From Alkalihalobacterium chitinilyticum (GTDB lineage: Bacteria; Bacillota; Bacilli; Bacillales; Bacillaceae_F), in contig NZ_JAOTPO010000001.1 in assembly GCF_029028005.1 (NCBI RefSeq), positions 248,001-312,000 of the forward strand: 64,000 nucleotides of DNA. Direction: 5' to 3'. Every line of letters begins with the position of its first letter. Positions within the stretch are counted from its first letter, which is position 1. A model generated the notes under the pieces. The model saw nothing but the letters and a program-made list of their open reading frames with translations, did not search any database and was not told the origin of the DNA. Made by a program: the position numbers and the translations under genes. This document shows positions 36,704 to 45,794 of this stretch, one piece after another.

Positions 36704-36802
36704 ACATAAAGTAAATTTCGTTATTTTACGATGTATGCTAGTTTAGATGGAAAAGCAATTGCCTTCCAGTCATGAACATATACTTCTAAGAACGTAACTC
36801 CA

Positions 36803-36834
36803 TAGAAAAAGAGACTAACATTGCGTTAGCCTCT
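36803..36834 (-). terminator. Terminator of the nucleoside catabolism operon
   Basis: A 10-bp stem with one mismatch (36810-36819 with 36825-36834) and a 5-nt loop, then TTTTTCTATGG leftward, seven bases after the pdp stop. Confidence 0.8.
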
Positions 36835-36840
36835 AAGTAT

Positions 36841-38142
36841 TTATGAAATGCTATTGTAGATAAGAGTCGGGGGATTAATAGGTTCTTGCACGATTGTAAA
36901 TGACCCTTGGACCAATTCAATAACGGTATCAACATTTTCACTATTACTATGAAGAGTCGCTATTGCCTCTCCCTCTTTGACTTGATCACCAATCTTTTTA
37001 TGAAGGATGATTCCAACCGCTAAATCAATCACAGATTCTTTAGTTGCTCTTCCTGCTCCTAACGTCATCGCTGCTAAGCCAATTTTATCAGCAACAATTT
37101 TTGAAATATACCCGCTTTCAGTGGCCTTAATTGGAATTTCATATGACGCACTTGGTAATTTATTAGTATCATCGACAACAGTTGGATCGCCGCCTTGAGC
37201 GGCAATAAATGTTTTTAACTTTTCAATTGCAGCCCCATTAGCAATCACTTCTTGGAGCTTAGTCCTTGCTTCCTCGATTGAAGTTGCTTGTTTGGCTAGG
37301 AAAACCATATAACTGCCCAGTGTCAAACAAAGCTCAAGTAAATCATCCGGTCCGTTTCCTTTTAGCATTTCAATTGCTTCTTTTACCTCTAAAGCGTTGC
37401 CAACTGAAAACCCTAATGGTTGATTCATGTCCGATATAATGGCCATCGTTTGTCTGCCAAGGTTATTTCCTATCTCTACCATCGCTTCGGCTAACTCTTT
37501 GGACTTTTCAAGTTCTTTCATAAAGGCCCCAGAGCCGGTCTTCACATCTAAAACGATCGCATCTGCTCCGGATGCAATTTTTTTACTCATAATGGAACTT
37601 GCAATTAGCGGTATCGAATTAACCGTGGCCGTTACATCACGTAGACCGTAAAGCTTTTTATCAGCCGGTGTTAAGTTTGCAGTTTGTCCGATCACTGCTA
37701 ATTTATTTTTATTAACGAGTTCACTAAATTCACTCGTATCAATTTCAACATGAAAGCCAGGGATTGCTTCAAGTTTGTCAATCGTCCCACCTGTATGCCC
37801 TAACCCGCGACCAGACATTTTTGCAACAGGAACACCAACTGCTGCTACTAAAGGTGCTAAAGCAATCGTTGTCTTGTCACCTACCCCGCCGGTAGAATGC
37901 TTATCAACTTTTATGCCTTCTATTTTAGATAAATCGATTTGATCGCCAGATTCTACCATTGCCATCGTTAAGGAAGCCCGTTCTTGCGGTGTCATATCTT
38001 GAAAAAAGACAGCCATTGCAAAAGCAGACATTTGATAGTCTGGAATTTCATCATTGGTGTAGCCTTGAATAATAAATTCTATTTCTTCTTTAGTTAAATC
38101 GGCACCATCTCGTTTTTTTTCGATTAAATCAACCATTCTCAT
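36841..38142 (-). CDS. pdp: Pdp, pyrimidine-nucleoside phosphorylase
   Basis: A 433-residue phosphorylase with the family signature [20 protein letters not shown] (residues 109-128) and phosphate-binding [12 protein letters not shown]. It splits uridine, deoxyuridine and thymidine into base and sugar phosphate. AGGTG lies upstream. It follows the two purine phosphorylase genes and deoB (drm), which supplies the phosphopentomutase step, so the operon funnels nucleoside sugars into central metabolism. Confidence 0.94.
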   Translation of the reverse strand: MRMVDLIEKKRDGADLTKEEIEFIIQGYTNDEIPDYQMSAFAMAVFFQDMTPQERASLTMAMVESGDQIDLSKIEGIKVDKHSTGGVGDKTTIALAPLVAAVGVPVAKMSGRGLGHTGGTIDKLEAIPGFHVEIDTSEFSELVNKNKLAVIGQTANLTPADKKLYGLRDVTATVNSIPLIASSIMSKKIASGADAIVLDVKTGSGAFMKELEKSKELAEAMVEIGNNLGRQTMAIISDMNQPLGFSVGNALEVKEAIEMLKGNGPDDLLELCLTLGSYMVFLAKQATSIEEARTKLQEVIANGAAIEKLKTFIAAQGGDPTVVDDTNKLPSASYEIPIKATESGYISKIVADKIGLAAMTLGAGRATKESVIDLAVGIILHKKIGDQVKEGEAIATLHSNSENVDTVIELVQGSFTIVQEPINPPTLIYNSIS

Positions 38143-38155
38143 TGAATGTTACACC

Positions 38156-38983
38156 TCACAGCTCAACATCTGCTACAATTTTCTTAACAAGCTTAATGAA
38201 TTTTGGTTTTGTGCGGTTTGCGACCTCTACTACCTGCTCATGAGTAATTCCTTCTAACTCTTCACCAATTGCCATATCCGTGATACAAGAAATACCAATC
38301 ACTTTCATTTGTGCATGACTTGCTACAATTACTTCTGGAACAGTAGACATTCCAATAACGTCTCCACCTAGATTTCGTAACATAATAAGTTCTGCTCCAG
38401 ACATATATGTTGGACCAGTCACACCAGCATAAACCCCTTTTTGAAGTTTAATGTCTAGTTCGTTTCCTGTCTGTGCTACAAAATCAACCAGCTTTGGTGT
38501 ATAAGCAGTACTCATATCAGGGAAACGCGGTCCTAATTCATTGTAATTTGGTCCAATAAGCGGATTATCTCCTGTCATATTCAAATGGTCCGTTATTATC
38601 ATTAAGTCCCCAGGAGCAAACTCTTTGTTCATTCCTCCACATGCATTGGTTACAACAATCAGTTCAACGCCTAACTGTTTCATTACACGTACAGGAAACG
38701 TTACTTCTTGCATGGAGTAGCCTTCATAATAATGAAAACGACCTTGCATCGCAATCACTTGTTTCCCTTCAAGTTGACCTATGACTAGTTGCCCTGCATG
38801 TCCTTCTACTGTTGAAACTGGAAAGTTAGGGATTTCACCGTAAGGAATTTGAACTGGGTTTTGAATTTCATCTGCTAATTCACCTAACCCTGAACCAAGT
38901 ATCAGACCGATTTTCGGCTTACCTGAAATTTTTTCTTCTATAAATGCTGCTGATTCGTTAATTTTGACTAACATGTTTTCCAT
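38156..38983 (-). CDS. Purine nucleoside phosphorylase paralogue with altered base site
   Basis: A 275-residue trimeric-type phosphorylase with the phosphate motif LILGSGLGELADEI, GRFHYYEGYS and TNACGGMN. Two base-binding residues differ from standard enzymes: Glu of the GPxxET motif is Met194 (GPTYMSGAEL) and Asn is Asp236 (CITDMAIG). In human PNP the Asn-to-Asp change favours adenosine, and methylthioadenosine phosphorylases have Asp there. This copy may prefer 6-amino purines. It is 14 bases from pdp and 15 from the second copy. Confidence 0.85.
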   Translation of the reverse strand: MENMLVKINESAAFIEEKISGKPKIGLILGSGLGELADEIQNPVQIPYGEIPNFPVSTVEGHAGQLVIGQLEGKQVIAMQGRFHYYEGYSMQEVTFPVRVMKQLGVELIVVTNACGGMNKEFAPGDLMIITDHLNMTGDNPLIGPNYNELGPRFPDMSTAYTPKLVDFVAQTGNELDIKLQKGVYAGVTGPTYMSGAELIMLRNLGGDVIGMSTVPEVIVASHAQMKVIGISCITDMAIGEELEGITHEQVVEVANRTKPKFIKLVKKIVADVEL

Positions 38984-38998
38984 ATGTATTACCCCTTC

Positions 38999-39817
38999 CT
39001 ATATATCCTTCACAATGTTTTTAACTAGAGATAGAAAGTGCTCTTTCACTTGTTCTGTTGTTTCGATTACTTCATCATGTGTCAATGGTTGATCTAAAAT
39101 TCCTGCTGCCATATTGGAAATACAAGAGATCCCAAGGACTTCCATACCGGAATGACGAGCAACAATTACTTCAGGAACAGTAGACATTCCAACCGCATCT
39201 CCGCCCAACTTTCGAATCATGCGGACTTCTGCTGGAGTTTCATAGCAAGGACCCGTATTGCCTACGTAAACTCCTTCTTGAACTGAAATGTTAAGACTCC
39301 CAGCCACCTTTTTTGCTAAACTACGTAAGCTTGGAGAGTAAGCATTGGACATATCTGGGAAACGAACACCAAACTCTGGATCATTACGACCGATGAGCGG
39401 ATTTTGATTCATGTTATTAATTTGATCGCTAATGATCATTAGATCACCAGCTTGGAAGCTTTCATTTACACCGCCTGCTGCGTTCGTTACGATCACAGTC
39501 TTAACTCCTAATTCCTTCATTACACGTACAGGAAACGTTACTTTTTCTAATGAATAACCTTCGTAAAAGTGAAATCTTCCTTGCATCGCTACTACATCTT
39601 TTCCTTGTAATGTCCCTAGTACGAGTTGACCGGCATGACCTTCAACAGTTGATACTGGAAAATTCGGTATTTGATCGTATGGGATTTTCACCGGATTTTC
39701 AATTTCTTCTGCCAGTACTCCTAGTCCCGAGCCTAATATAAGACCTATTTGAGGTTTCTTATCAAATTTACCGCGAATATATTCCGCAGCTTCTGTCATC
39801 AATTGCTTGTTTATCAT
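38999..39817 (-). CDS. pupG: PupG, guanosine/inosine phosphorylase
   Basis: A 272-residue trimeric-type purine nucleoside phosphorylase with LILGSGLGVLAEEI, HFYEGYS and the standard base site: Glu193 in GPCYETPAEV and Asn235 in SCISNMAAG. It cleaves guanosine, inosine and the deoxy forms to base and (deoxy)ribose 1-phosphate. GGAGGAGAT precedes the ATG. It is 11 bases from deoB, matching the B. subtilis drm-pupG order. Confidence 0.93.
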   Translation of the reverse strand: MINKQLMTEAAEYIRGKFDKKPQIGLILGSGLGVLAEEIENPVKIPYDQIPNFPVSTVEGHAGQLVLGTLQGKDVVAMQGRFHFYEGYSLEKVTFPVRVMKELGVKTVIVTNAAGGVNESFQAGDLMIISDQINNMNQNPLIGRNDPEFGVRFPDMSNAYSPSLRSLAKKVAGSLNISVQEGVYVGNTGPCYETPAEVRMIRKLGGDAVGMSTVPEVIVARHSGMEVLGISCISNMAAGILDQPLTHDEVIETTEQVKEHFLSLVKNIVKDI

Positions 39818-39828
39818 CTTATCTCCTC

Positions 39829-41010
39829 CTAAATTTCATTTAAGAAGCTAATACCGTATGCAGGCATTTTCACAGAAAAATTATCAGCAACAGTTGCTCC
39901 TAAATCAGCGAAAGTCTGCCTAATCGATAAATTTTTACCGACTTCTAGGCCTTTATGGTAAACAAGAAGAGGCACAAATTCCCGCGTATGATCGGTACCA
40001 TGGTGGGTAGGGTCATTACCATGATCTGCTGTAATAATGAGCAAATCGTCATCTGCTATTTGTTCGAGAACATTAGCTAACTGTTCATCGAAGGCTTCTA
40101 GCGCTTTGCCGTATCCTTCTGGGTCTCTTCTGTGACCAAAGTTTGCATCAAAATCAACTAGATTTAAGAAGCTAATTCCGGTAAAGTCCATATTGATACT
40201 TTCTAACAATTTGTCCATCCCATCATCATTTGACGTTGTGCGCATGGACTGAGTAATTCCTTCACCATCATAGATGTCACTAATTTTTCCAATAGCAATG
40301 GAGTCAAGTTGTGCATCTGCTAACTCATTCATTACGGTACGACCAAATGGCTTTATCGCATAATCATGGCGATTGGCCGTTCGTTGCCAGTTTCCTTTTT
40401 CTCCAATAAAAGGTCTTGCGATTATTCTGCCGACCATATATTTTGGATCCATTGTAAGTTCACGTACTTTTTTACAAATATCATATAACTCATCAATCGG
40501 TACAACGTTTTCATGGGCTGCAATTTGAAGTACAGAATCGGCTGAAGTATAGACGATGATCGCACCTGACTCCACATGCTCCTGACCTAACTCTTTTAAA
40601 ATTTCTGTCCCGCTTGCTACTTTGTTTCCAATTACTTTTCGACCTGTAATCTCTTCAATCTTTTCGATTAGTTCACTTGGAAATCCTTCTGGAAATGTAA
40701 GAAATGGCTCTTGTATGTTAAGACCCATTATTTCCCAATGACCAGTCATCGTATCTTTACCATTAGATGATTCCTGCATTTTTCCAAAATGAGCAAGCGG
40801 CTGATTGGCTTTGGGTATACCTTTAATCTCCCTTATATTACTTAAACCTAACTTTGCCATATTCGGCATATGTAATCCATTCATATGTTCGGCTATATGA
40901 CCCAATGTATCTGCACCTTCATCATTAAACTTGGCTGCATCAGGCGCTTCGCCAATTCCAACTGAGTCCATCACAACTATAAATATTCTTTTAAAACGAT
41001 AAGTTGACAT
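39829..41010 (-). CDS. deoB: DeoB (Drm), phosphopentomutase
   Basis: A 393-residue alkaline-phosphatase-superfamily mutase: [26 protein letters not shown] (the phosphorylated Thr), [15 protein letters not shown] and [18 protein letters not shown] metal ligands. It converts (deoxy)ribose 1-phosphate to the 5-phosphate. First gene of deoB-pupG-PNP-pdp. Also called drm in B. subtilis. Confidence 0.95.
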   Translation of the reverse strand: MSTYRFKRIFIVVMDSVGIGEAPDAAKFNDEGADTLGHIAEHMNGLHMPNMAKLGLSNIREIKGIPKANQPLAHFGKMQESSNGKDTMTGHWEIMGLNIQEPFLTFPEGFPSELIEKIEEITGRKVIGNKVASGTEILKELGQEHVESGAIIVYTSADSVLQIAAHENVVPIDELYDICKKVRELTMDPKYMVGRIIARPFIGEKGNWQRTANRHDYAIKPFGRTVMNELADAQLDSIAIGKISDIYDGEGITQSMRTTSNDDGMDKLLESINMDFTGISFLNLVDFDANFGHRRDPEGYGKALEAFDEQLANVLEQIADDDLLIITADHGNDPTHHGTDHTREFVPLLVYHKGLEVGKNLSIRQTFADLGATVADNFSVKMPAYGISFLNEI

Positions 41011-41176
41011 ATAATGACCTCCAATCCTTCGTACCTTTTTTTACTATACCCTAACCCTATAGGAAATAATATGCACTACGTCATGTTATTATAAAGCGAA
41101 ACCCTATTGTTAGTTCGTTGTTGTCAATTACGACAAACAACTCGTCTGATGTCAGACAACTAAATACAAAAAGAAA

Positions 41177-42067
41177 TTACGCCCTTGGATGATACTGGGC
41201 GTAAACATCTTTTAATCTTGCTTTTGTTACATGTGTATAAATTTGTGTTGTTGAAATGTCAGCATGCCCTAACATCTCTTGGACTGCTCGCAAGTCGGCT
41301 CCATTTTCAAGTAAGTGGGTTGCAAAAGAATGTCTTAACGTATGGGGTGTTAACTCTTTTTTTATATTTGCTTTTTGAGCTAACCCTTTTAATACTTTCC
41401 AAAATCCTTGCCTTGTTAATGGCTTACCATGATGATTAACAAACACAATCTGATGATTGGTTTTCTTCATCAGATTCGGCCTAGATTTAGATAAATACTT
41501 TTCAAAGGCTTCACTCGCCTTTGAACCGAGTGGGATGATGCGTTCTTTATTTCCTTTTCCAATACAACGAACAAACCCCATCGTGATATGTACATCTTGC
41601 AATTCCAGCTGACATAGCTCAGAAACGCGTATCCCTGTAGCATAGAGCACTTCAAGCATGGCTTGATTTCGAAGATCTAACTCTGTATTTCCACGAGGAG
41701 CCTCGAGCAAAGCCTCAACTTCTTCGGTAGACAGTACTTTTGGTAAGCGCTTGGCAGCCTTTGGCGTTTCGATATGTACAGATGGATCTCCTTCAGCAAT
41801 TTTCTCTCGCAGGCAAAATTGATGAAATGACCGTATAGATGCAATTGTTCTAGCAATCGTCGTATCAGCTCTACCTTTATCTTTTAAATGATATAAATAG
41901 TTTAATATTCCGTTTCGATCAAATGCATTAATAGAACTTAGTTGTTCTACTTCTTTCATGTACTTCATATATTGACGTAAATCTCTGCGATAGGATTCAA
42001 TCGTATTACTCGAAAGCCCTCGTTCTACCATACTATAATGGATAAAATCTTCAATATGTTCTAGCAT
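41177..42067 (-). CDS. xerD: XerD, site-specific tyrosine recombinase
   Basis: A 296-residue recombinase with an N-terminal SAM-like domain ([20 protein letters not shown]) and catalytic Arg in [23 protein letters not shown] and [15 protein letters not shown] (Tyr nucleophile). With CodV/XerC it resolves chromosome dimers at dif. In B. subtilis the gene is also called ripX. The start at 42067 gives a better distance from AGGGG than the ATG two codons earlier. Confidence 0.94.
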   Translation of the reverse strand: MLEHIEDFIHYSMVERGLSSNTIESYRRDLRQYMKYMKEVEQLSSINAFDRNGILNYLYHLKDKGRADTTIARTIASIRSFHQFCLREKIAEGDPSVHIETPKAAKRLPKVLSTEEVEALLEAPRGNTELDLRNQAMLEVLYATGIRVSELCQLELQDVHITMGFVRCIGKGNKERIIPLGSKASEAFEKYLSKSRPNLMKKTNHQIVFVNHHGKPLTRQGFWKVLKGLAQKANIKKELTPHTLRHSFATHLLENGADLRAVQEMLGHADISTTQIYTHVTKARLKDVYAQYHPRA

Positions 42068-42096
42068 GGCCATTTCCCCTAACCATTTATTGTATG

Positions 42097-42327
42097 CTAC
42101 TCTCCATAATGATAGAAAAACAATAACCTATCAAACCAAGTCGGCTGTTCACTCACTTGTTCCATTTGAATGACCTTAACAGCTCTCCCTTTCGGCTCAT
42201 CGTATCGATGATAACTTTCATATTCTTCACTTACCCATAGAATACCATAATAAAACAAAAGTGTGCATCCCATAAATAGTACAAAAACTTTTAGTGTATT
42301 CCAAATGGCCTCTAACCATGATTTCAT
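42097..42327 (-). CDS. yqzK: YqzK-like small membrane protein (DUF4227)
   Basis: A 76-residue protein with one membrane segment (about residues 12-30, [20 protein letters not shown]) and a C-terminus ending FYHYGE. Size and position between xerD and fur match B. subtilis YqzK. Function unknown. AGGAGGTCGGAG precedes the ATG at 42327. Confidence 0.8.
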   Translation of the reverse strand: MKSWLEAIWNTLKVFVLFMGCTLLFYYGILWVSEEYESYHRYDEPKGRAVKVIQMEQVSEQPTWFDRLLFFYHYGE

Positions 42328-42511
42328 TTCACTCCGACCTCCTAGCAACCTCTCTAATAAAATAAGATCAATTGAGAAAGGTAACTCTCTTAATACAAGA
42401 TATGCCAAGATAAATCGTGTTTATACCTCATTAGTACAAGTTTCTATAAAAAGTATAATCTTTCTCTTATCTTTGGTCCGTAAAGTGATATCGGCAGGGC
42501 GCTTAAAGCTA

Positions 42512-42546
42512 ATATAAAAAACCCTTTTCAGATGAGCAAAAGGGTT
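42512..42546 (-). terminator. Terminator of fur
   Basis: A perfect 9-bp stem (42520-42528 with 42538-42546) with a 9-nt loop, followed leftward by TTTTTATATTAG; it overlaps the stop codon. Confidence 0.85.
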
Positions 42547-43006
42547 AGTCACTTTCTTCTGTTGTTTTATTATCATGACATCTGTGACAGATCCCATGGA
42601 ACGTTAAACGATGGTCTTTTATTTGAAAGTTGAAGTCACGTTCTACAATTTTTTCAACATCACCAAGAAGGTCTTCTTGAATTTCATCCACTGAACCACA
42701 TTCAATACAAACTAAATGATGATGAAAATGGTCGGCTCCTTCTTTCCGTAAATCGTAACGTGAAACACCGTCTCCAAAGTTAATTTTGTCCACTACTTTT
42801 AGTTCAGTCAATAGCTCTAGCGTTCTATAAACTGTTGCTAAGCCGATTTCAGGCGACTTTTCTTTTACTAGAAGGTAAACATCTTCCGCACTCAGGTGAT
42901 CTTCTTCATGTTCAAGCAGAACTCTCACTGTTGCTTCCCGCTGTGGCGTAAGCTTATAACTTTGTGAATGAAGTTGCTTCTTTATCCGTTCAACTCGTTT
43001 CTCCAT
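42545..43006 (-). CDS. fur: Fur, ferric uptake regulator
   Basis: A 153-residue Fur-family repressor: helix-turn-helix PQREATVRVLLEHEEDHLSA, metal residues in GADHFHHHLVCIECGS and a second CxxC in ICHRCHDN. Position between yqzK and spoIIM identifies it as Fur rather than PerR or Zur. With Fe2+ it represses iron uptake genes. It has a near-perfect sigma-A promoter and Fur/PerR-like boxes upstream. Confidence 0.93.
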   Translation of the reverse strand: MEKRVERIKKQLHSQSYKLTPQREATVRVLLEHEEDHLSAEDVYLLVKEKSPEIGLATVYRTLELLTELKVVDKINFGDGVSRYDLRKEGADHFHHHLVCIECGSVDEIQEDLLGDVEKIVERDFNFQIKDHRLTFHGICHRCHDNKTTEESD

Positions 43007-43050
43007 TCGGTTTACCCCCCTCCATTGAAAACAAACGATAATCTTTATAT

Positions 43051-43079
43051 ATTATAATGTTTCCAATAGAAGGTGTCAA
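43051..43079 (-). promoter_or_regulatory. Consensus sigma-A promoter of fur
   Basis: Read leftward: TTGACA, exactly 17 bases, TATAAT, a full match to the vegetative consensus. Confidence 0.9.
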
Positions 43080-43080
43080 A

Positions 43081-43135
43081 GGATAATCATTATCATTAAC
43101 TAATTATAATTAATATTAAATGATAATAATTACAT
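43081..43135. promoter_or_regulatory. Stacked Fur/PerR-like boxes upstream of fur
   Basis: GGATAATCATTATCA (43081-43095) matches the 7-1-7 Fur box at 13-14 positions. TTATAATTAATATTA (43104-43118) fits the PerR box with two mismatches, and TGATAATAATTACAT (43121-43135) is a weaker Fur-like site overlapping the spoIIM stop. In B. subtilis fur is controlled by PerR. Confidence 0.65.
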
Positions 43136-43777
43136 AAAGTGACTAACAACGATTTTCATTAAATAAGGAGAAATATAAGCCTCAAATGCTGAAGCTACTG
43201 CTAAGACTGCTCCAACACAAAGAATTAACATCGAATACCTAATAAATAGCGGAAAGATGGGTTGATTACTTCTTTTTATAAATTGGTTACGTATCATGAT
43301 GAGTGAAAAAGAAATCGCTCCTGTAGCTACAATGATAAAGGCTGGTACGAGTACAAAATTTTGTGGCATCACTGAGACGAAGGAAAGAAGAAATCCGGAC
43401 ATACCCATTTGATTAACTAAAAACCCTACGGTAAATCCTACGACAACTCCTTTTAAAAACAATAATATGAGTATGACTGGAAGCCCTATAATCGATAATC
43501 CTAAAATCCACATTAAACCTACATATTTGGCATAGTGTGCAAAGCTCTGTGTGAACATAGCCGACGACTGAGCGATTTGCCCGTCTGATACTTGGCCAAA
43601 AAATTGCGTTAAATACATGTATAAATCATGTTTCTGTGTCAGACTTAAACTGTTAACGATAATTGCACCAAAAATGATCCCCATTAAAAATAAAATGGTT
43701 GTAAAAATATAAATAGAACGATTTTCATCTATATGACTGGCTACTACTTGTCCAAATCGATTACGCTTCCCTCTCAT
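43130..43777 (-). CDS. spoIIM: SpoIIM, engulfment membrane protein
   Basis: A 215-residue protein with about five membrane segments ([40 protein letters not shown]). It joins SpoIID and SpoIIP in the peptidoglycan-degrading engulfment machine of the mother cell. GGAGGGGCC precedes the ATG. It has a sigma-E-like promoter. Confidence 0.93.
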   Translation of the reverse strand: MRGKRNRFGQVVASHIDENRSIYIFTTILFLMGIIFGAIIVNSLSLTQKHDLYMYLTQFFGQVSDGQIAQSSAMFTQSFAHYAKYVGLMWILGLSIIGLPVILILLFLKGVVVGFTVGFLVNQMGMSGFLLSFVSVMPQNFVLVPAFIIVATGAISFSLIMIRNQFIKRSNQPIFPLFIRYSMLILCVGAVLAVASAFEAYISPYLMKIVVSHFM

Positions 43778-43807
43778 AATGGCCCCTCCTAAACATCCTG
43801 TTAGTTA

Positions 43808-43836
43808 AATCTATGACATTTAGTAGAGGTCTATGA
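43808..43836 (-). promoter_or_regulatory. Sigma-E-like promoter of spoIIM
   Basis: Read leftward: TCATAGA, a 14-base spacer, CATAGATT (one mismatch from CATACAnT). spoIIM is sigma-E-dependent in B. subtilis. Confidence 0.6.
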
Positions 43837-43854
43837 CTGGAAATCTATTAATTT

Positions 43855-45015
43855 TTATTCAACCTTCCCATACTTTCCGGCACCACCAGCACTGATCGAT
43901 AGTTCTCCTGTTCGACTCAATACAATAGCCTTAGCTATAGGCTCACTCACTACTTCTTTTAACTGTGACAAGCTTGTCTGGTGAATAATGTTCATTTCAT
44001 TTCCAAAATGATCTCTTAATTTCGTTAATGTTTTTGGTCCCAACTTAGGTATGAACTCTAATGGGACTTGATGAATATAAGGCGGCCGGTTTACTTTTTT
44101 ATGGTTGGGGTCGCTTAATTCCTGCAGTCTTTCAAAAACACCTTTTGTAATTTTGCTGCTTGAACAATTTGGGCAAACTGTTTGTTTACCGACATGAGTG
44201 TAACATTGTTCACAAGATGTTTGAAAATACTTGCCGAGTCTTGGATGAAGACCAAAGTTCTTAACAATCATTCTCCCATTTTCATGATGCAGGGCCAAAA
44301 CTAATTCATTGAAGCTTGGCTCTTCCATTTGGATCAGTTGATATTCTCGTCCTATTTTTTCTAAAGAATGAGCATCAGAATTAGAAATGAACGAGATGTT
44401 TGATAATTCCGCAATTCCATTTACTAGATTTGTGTCTGAACTTAAGCCTAGCTCTATTGCATCTATATCGGTTAGTTGGAATACCTCAGTTATACTCTGG
44501 TGAACGCCTTTTCCGTATATCCCTTTATGGGGTGTAAATGCATGTGCTGGTATGAAAATTCCATTTAAGTCTTTCACCTTCTGTTGAATAATATTACTTT
44601 TTTCGTACACTCTTTGTGTGCTTAGCGTTATATTAGTTACTCGCTTAGATAGCCAGGCACTAAAGGCAACCATTGCTTCAATCGTTGGGAAGTACGTTAA
44701 TACATGAAATGGTCCATTGCAGCTCTCGTGATAAATTTCTAATTCAGAGCCTAAAATAAGTACGATTCCATTAGGAAATTGAATTCCACCACCGGTAAGT
44801 TCGTTAGCTTCTCCCTCAAAAATATAACTTTTTAACTCCTCTATAACTTCTGGTGAATGAGAGTCAATGATACCAATCATATCTAACCCTTTAACCCGAT
44901 GACTATAATCTACAATGTTTGTTAATGTTAACGATTTTGATGCGGTAATTTTTACAGGCTTCCCCAATTTTGTTCTTCCTATATGAATGTGCAAATCTAC
45001 AAAGTATTCCCGCAA
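43855..45015 (-). CDS. Endonuclease Q family DNA repair nuclease (YqxK-like)
   Basis: A 386-residue protein with a PHP phosphoesterase domain (VDLHIHIGRTKLG; GSELEIYH; FISNSDAHSLEKIG), a four-Cys zinc site (CEQCYTHVGKQTVCPNC, about residues 272-288) and a helix-hairpin-helix-like end (FIPKLGPKTLTKLRDHFG). EndoQ, known from Thermococcales and B. pumilus, nicks 5' of deaminated bases and abasic sites. The TTG at 45015 follows AAGGTG; a GTG at 45024 does not. Confidence 0.82.
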   Translation of the reverse strand: MREYFVDLHIHIGRTKLGKPVKITASKSLTLTNIVDYSHRVKGLDMIGIIDSHSPEVIEELKSYIFEGEANELTGGGIQFPNGIVLILGSELEIYHESCNGPFHVLTYFPTIEAMVAFSAWLSKRVTNITLSTQRVYEKSNIIQQKVKDLNGIFIPAHAFTPHKGIYGKGVHQSITEVFQLTDIDAIELGLSSDTNLVNGIAELSNISFISNSDAHSLEKIGREYQLIQMEEPSFNELVLALHHENGRMIVKNFGLHPRLGKYFQTSCEQCYTHVGKQTVCPNCSSSKITKGVFERLQELSDPNHKKVNRPPYIHQVPLEFIPKLGPKTLTKLRDHFGNEMNIIHQTSLSQLKEVVSEPIAKAIVLSRTGELSISAGGAGKYGKVE

Positions 45016-45025
45016 TCGTATCACC

Positions 45026-45568
45026 TTATTTTTGGTTTTTTAGTTTCAACCATTGAACAGCAAAGGCTGTTTTTGCATCAAAAATTTCGTTTGTTTCAAT
45101 CATCTTTTCAGCTTCTTCTAATGTTACTTCTATTTTCTCTACAAATTCATCTTCATCTGTATTTTCTACTCCTGCCTCTAAATGTTCTGTATAAAAAATA
45201 TGAACTAATTCATCTGCAAACCCGGGAGAAGTATAGAATGAAATGACTTTCTCCAATTTGTTAGTCTTATACCCTGTTTCTTCTTCTAACTCTCTTGCCG
45301 CACACACTTCAGGCTTTTCTCCTTTTTCAAGTTTTCCTGCTGGTATTTCAACGATCGCTCGTTCTAATGGTTTTCTAAACTGACGTATCAGTACGATTTT
45401 TCCTTGTTCCGTAACTGGTATAACAGCAACTGCTCCCGGGTGTTTTACGAGCTCACGTTTACTTGTTTTCCCATCTGGCAACTCCACATCTTCCAAAACG
45501 ACATCAATAATACGGCCTTCATACAATGTTTCTGATTTAAGTGTTTTTTCATAGAATTGCTTTGTCAT
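45026..45568 (-). CDS. nudF: NudF, ADP-ribose pyrophosphatase
   Basis: A 180-residue Nudix hydrolase. The Nudix box (GKLEKGEKPEVCAARELEEE, then TGY) is complete, with a Tyr/Phe-rich tail after it (SFYTSPGFADELVHIF) typical of the ADP-ribose group. It hydrolyses ADP-ribose to AMP and ribose 5-phosphate. The ATG at 45568 was preferred to a TTG three codons earlier that lies too near GGGGGAT. It is 10 bases upstream of the endonuclease Q gene. Confidence 0.9.
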   Translation of the reverse strand: MTKQFYEKTLKSETLYEGRIIDVVLEDVELPDGKTSKRELVKHPGAVAVIPVTEQGKIVLIRQFRKPLERAIVEIPAGKLEKGEKPEVCAARELEEETGYKTNKLEKVISFYTSPGFADELVHIFYTEHLEAGVENTDEDEFVEKIEVTLEEAEKMIETNEIFDAKTAFAVQWLKLKNQK

Positions 45569-45607
45569 GTAAATCAAATCCCCCAGTTCTAAATCATATT
45601 AATTTTA

Positions 45608-45615
45608 CATACAGT
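45608..45615 (+). promoter_or_regulatory. Sigma-E -10 element upstream of mciZ
   Basis: CATACAGT is a full match to the sigma-E -10, about 48 bases before the mciZ ATG. The -35 is poor. B. subtilis mciZ is sigma-E-dependent. Confidence 0.5.
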
Positions 45616-45662
45616 CTATCATAGTTGTTTAGAAAATCTTACCTATTACGAGAGGTGAATTT

Positions 45663-45794
45663 ATGAAAGTTTATGTAACCGATAAAGGGGTCACTTTGGT
45701 TGGTAAGGCATGGCAGGTTAAGGCGCTTCTAAAACAATATATGAAAAGATACGAAACCGTTGAGCAATGGCGAGATAGTACCACCAAACGTTAA
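45663..45794 (+). CDS. mciZ: MciZ, sporulation inhibitor of the FtsZ ring
   Basis: A 43-residue peptide, MKVYVTDKGVTLVGKAWQVK then ALLKQYMKRYETVEQ and WRDSTTKR. It matches the 40-residue B. subtilis MciZ (same start MKV, KGV.LVGKAW core, similar length) and lies next to nudF as there. MciZ caps FtsZ filaments in the mother cell. GAGAGGTGAATTT precedes the ATG. Its stop overlaps the convergent stop of the DUF3866 gene by 4 bases. Confidence 0.88.
   Translation: MKVYVTDKGVTLVGKAWQVKALLKQYMKRYETVEQWRDSTTKR

Noticed and set aside
41095-41160. Hairpins GTTGTTGTC/GACAAACAAC and GTCTGA/TCAGAC upstream of drm
   Set aside because: They lack a T run in either direction and I could not tie them to a function.
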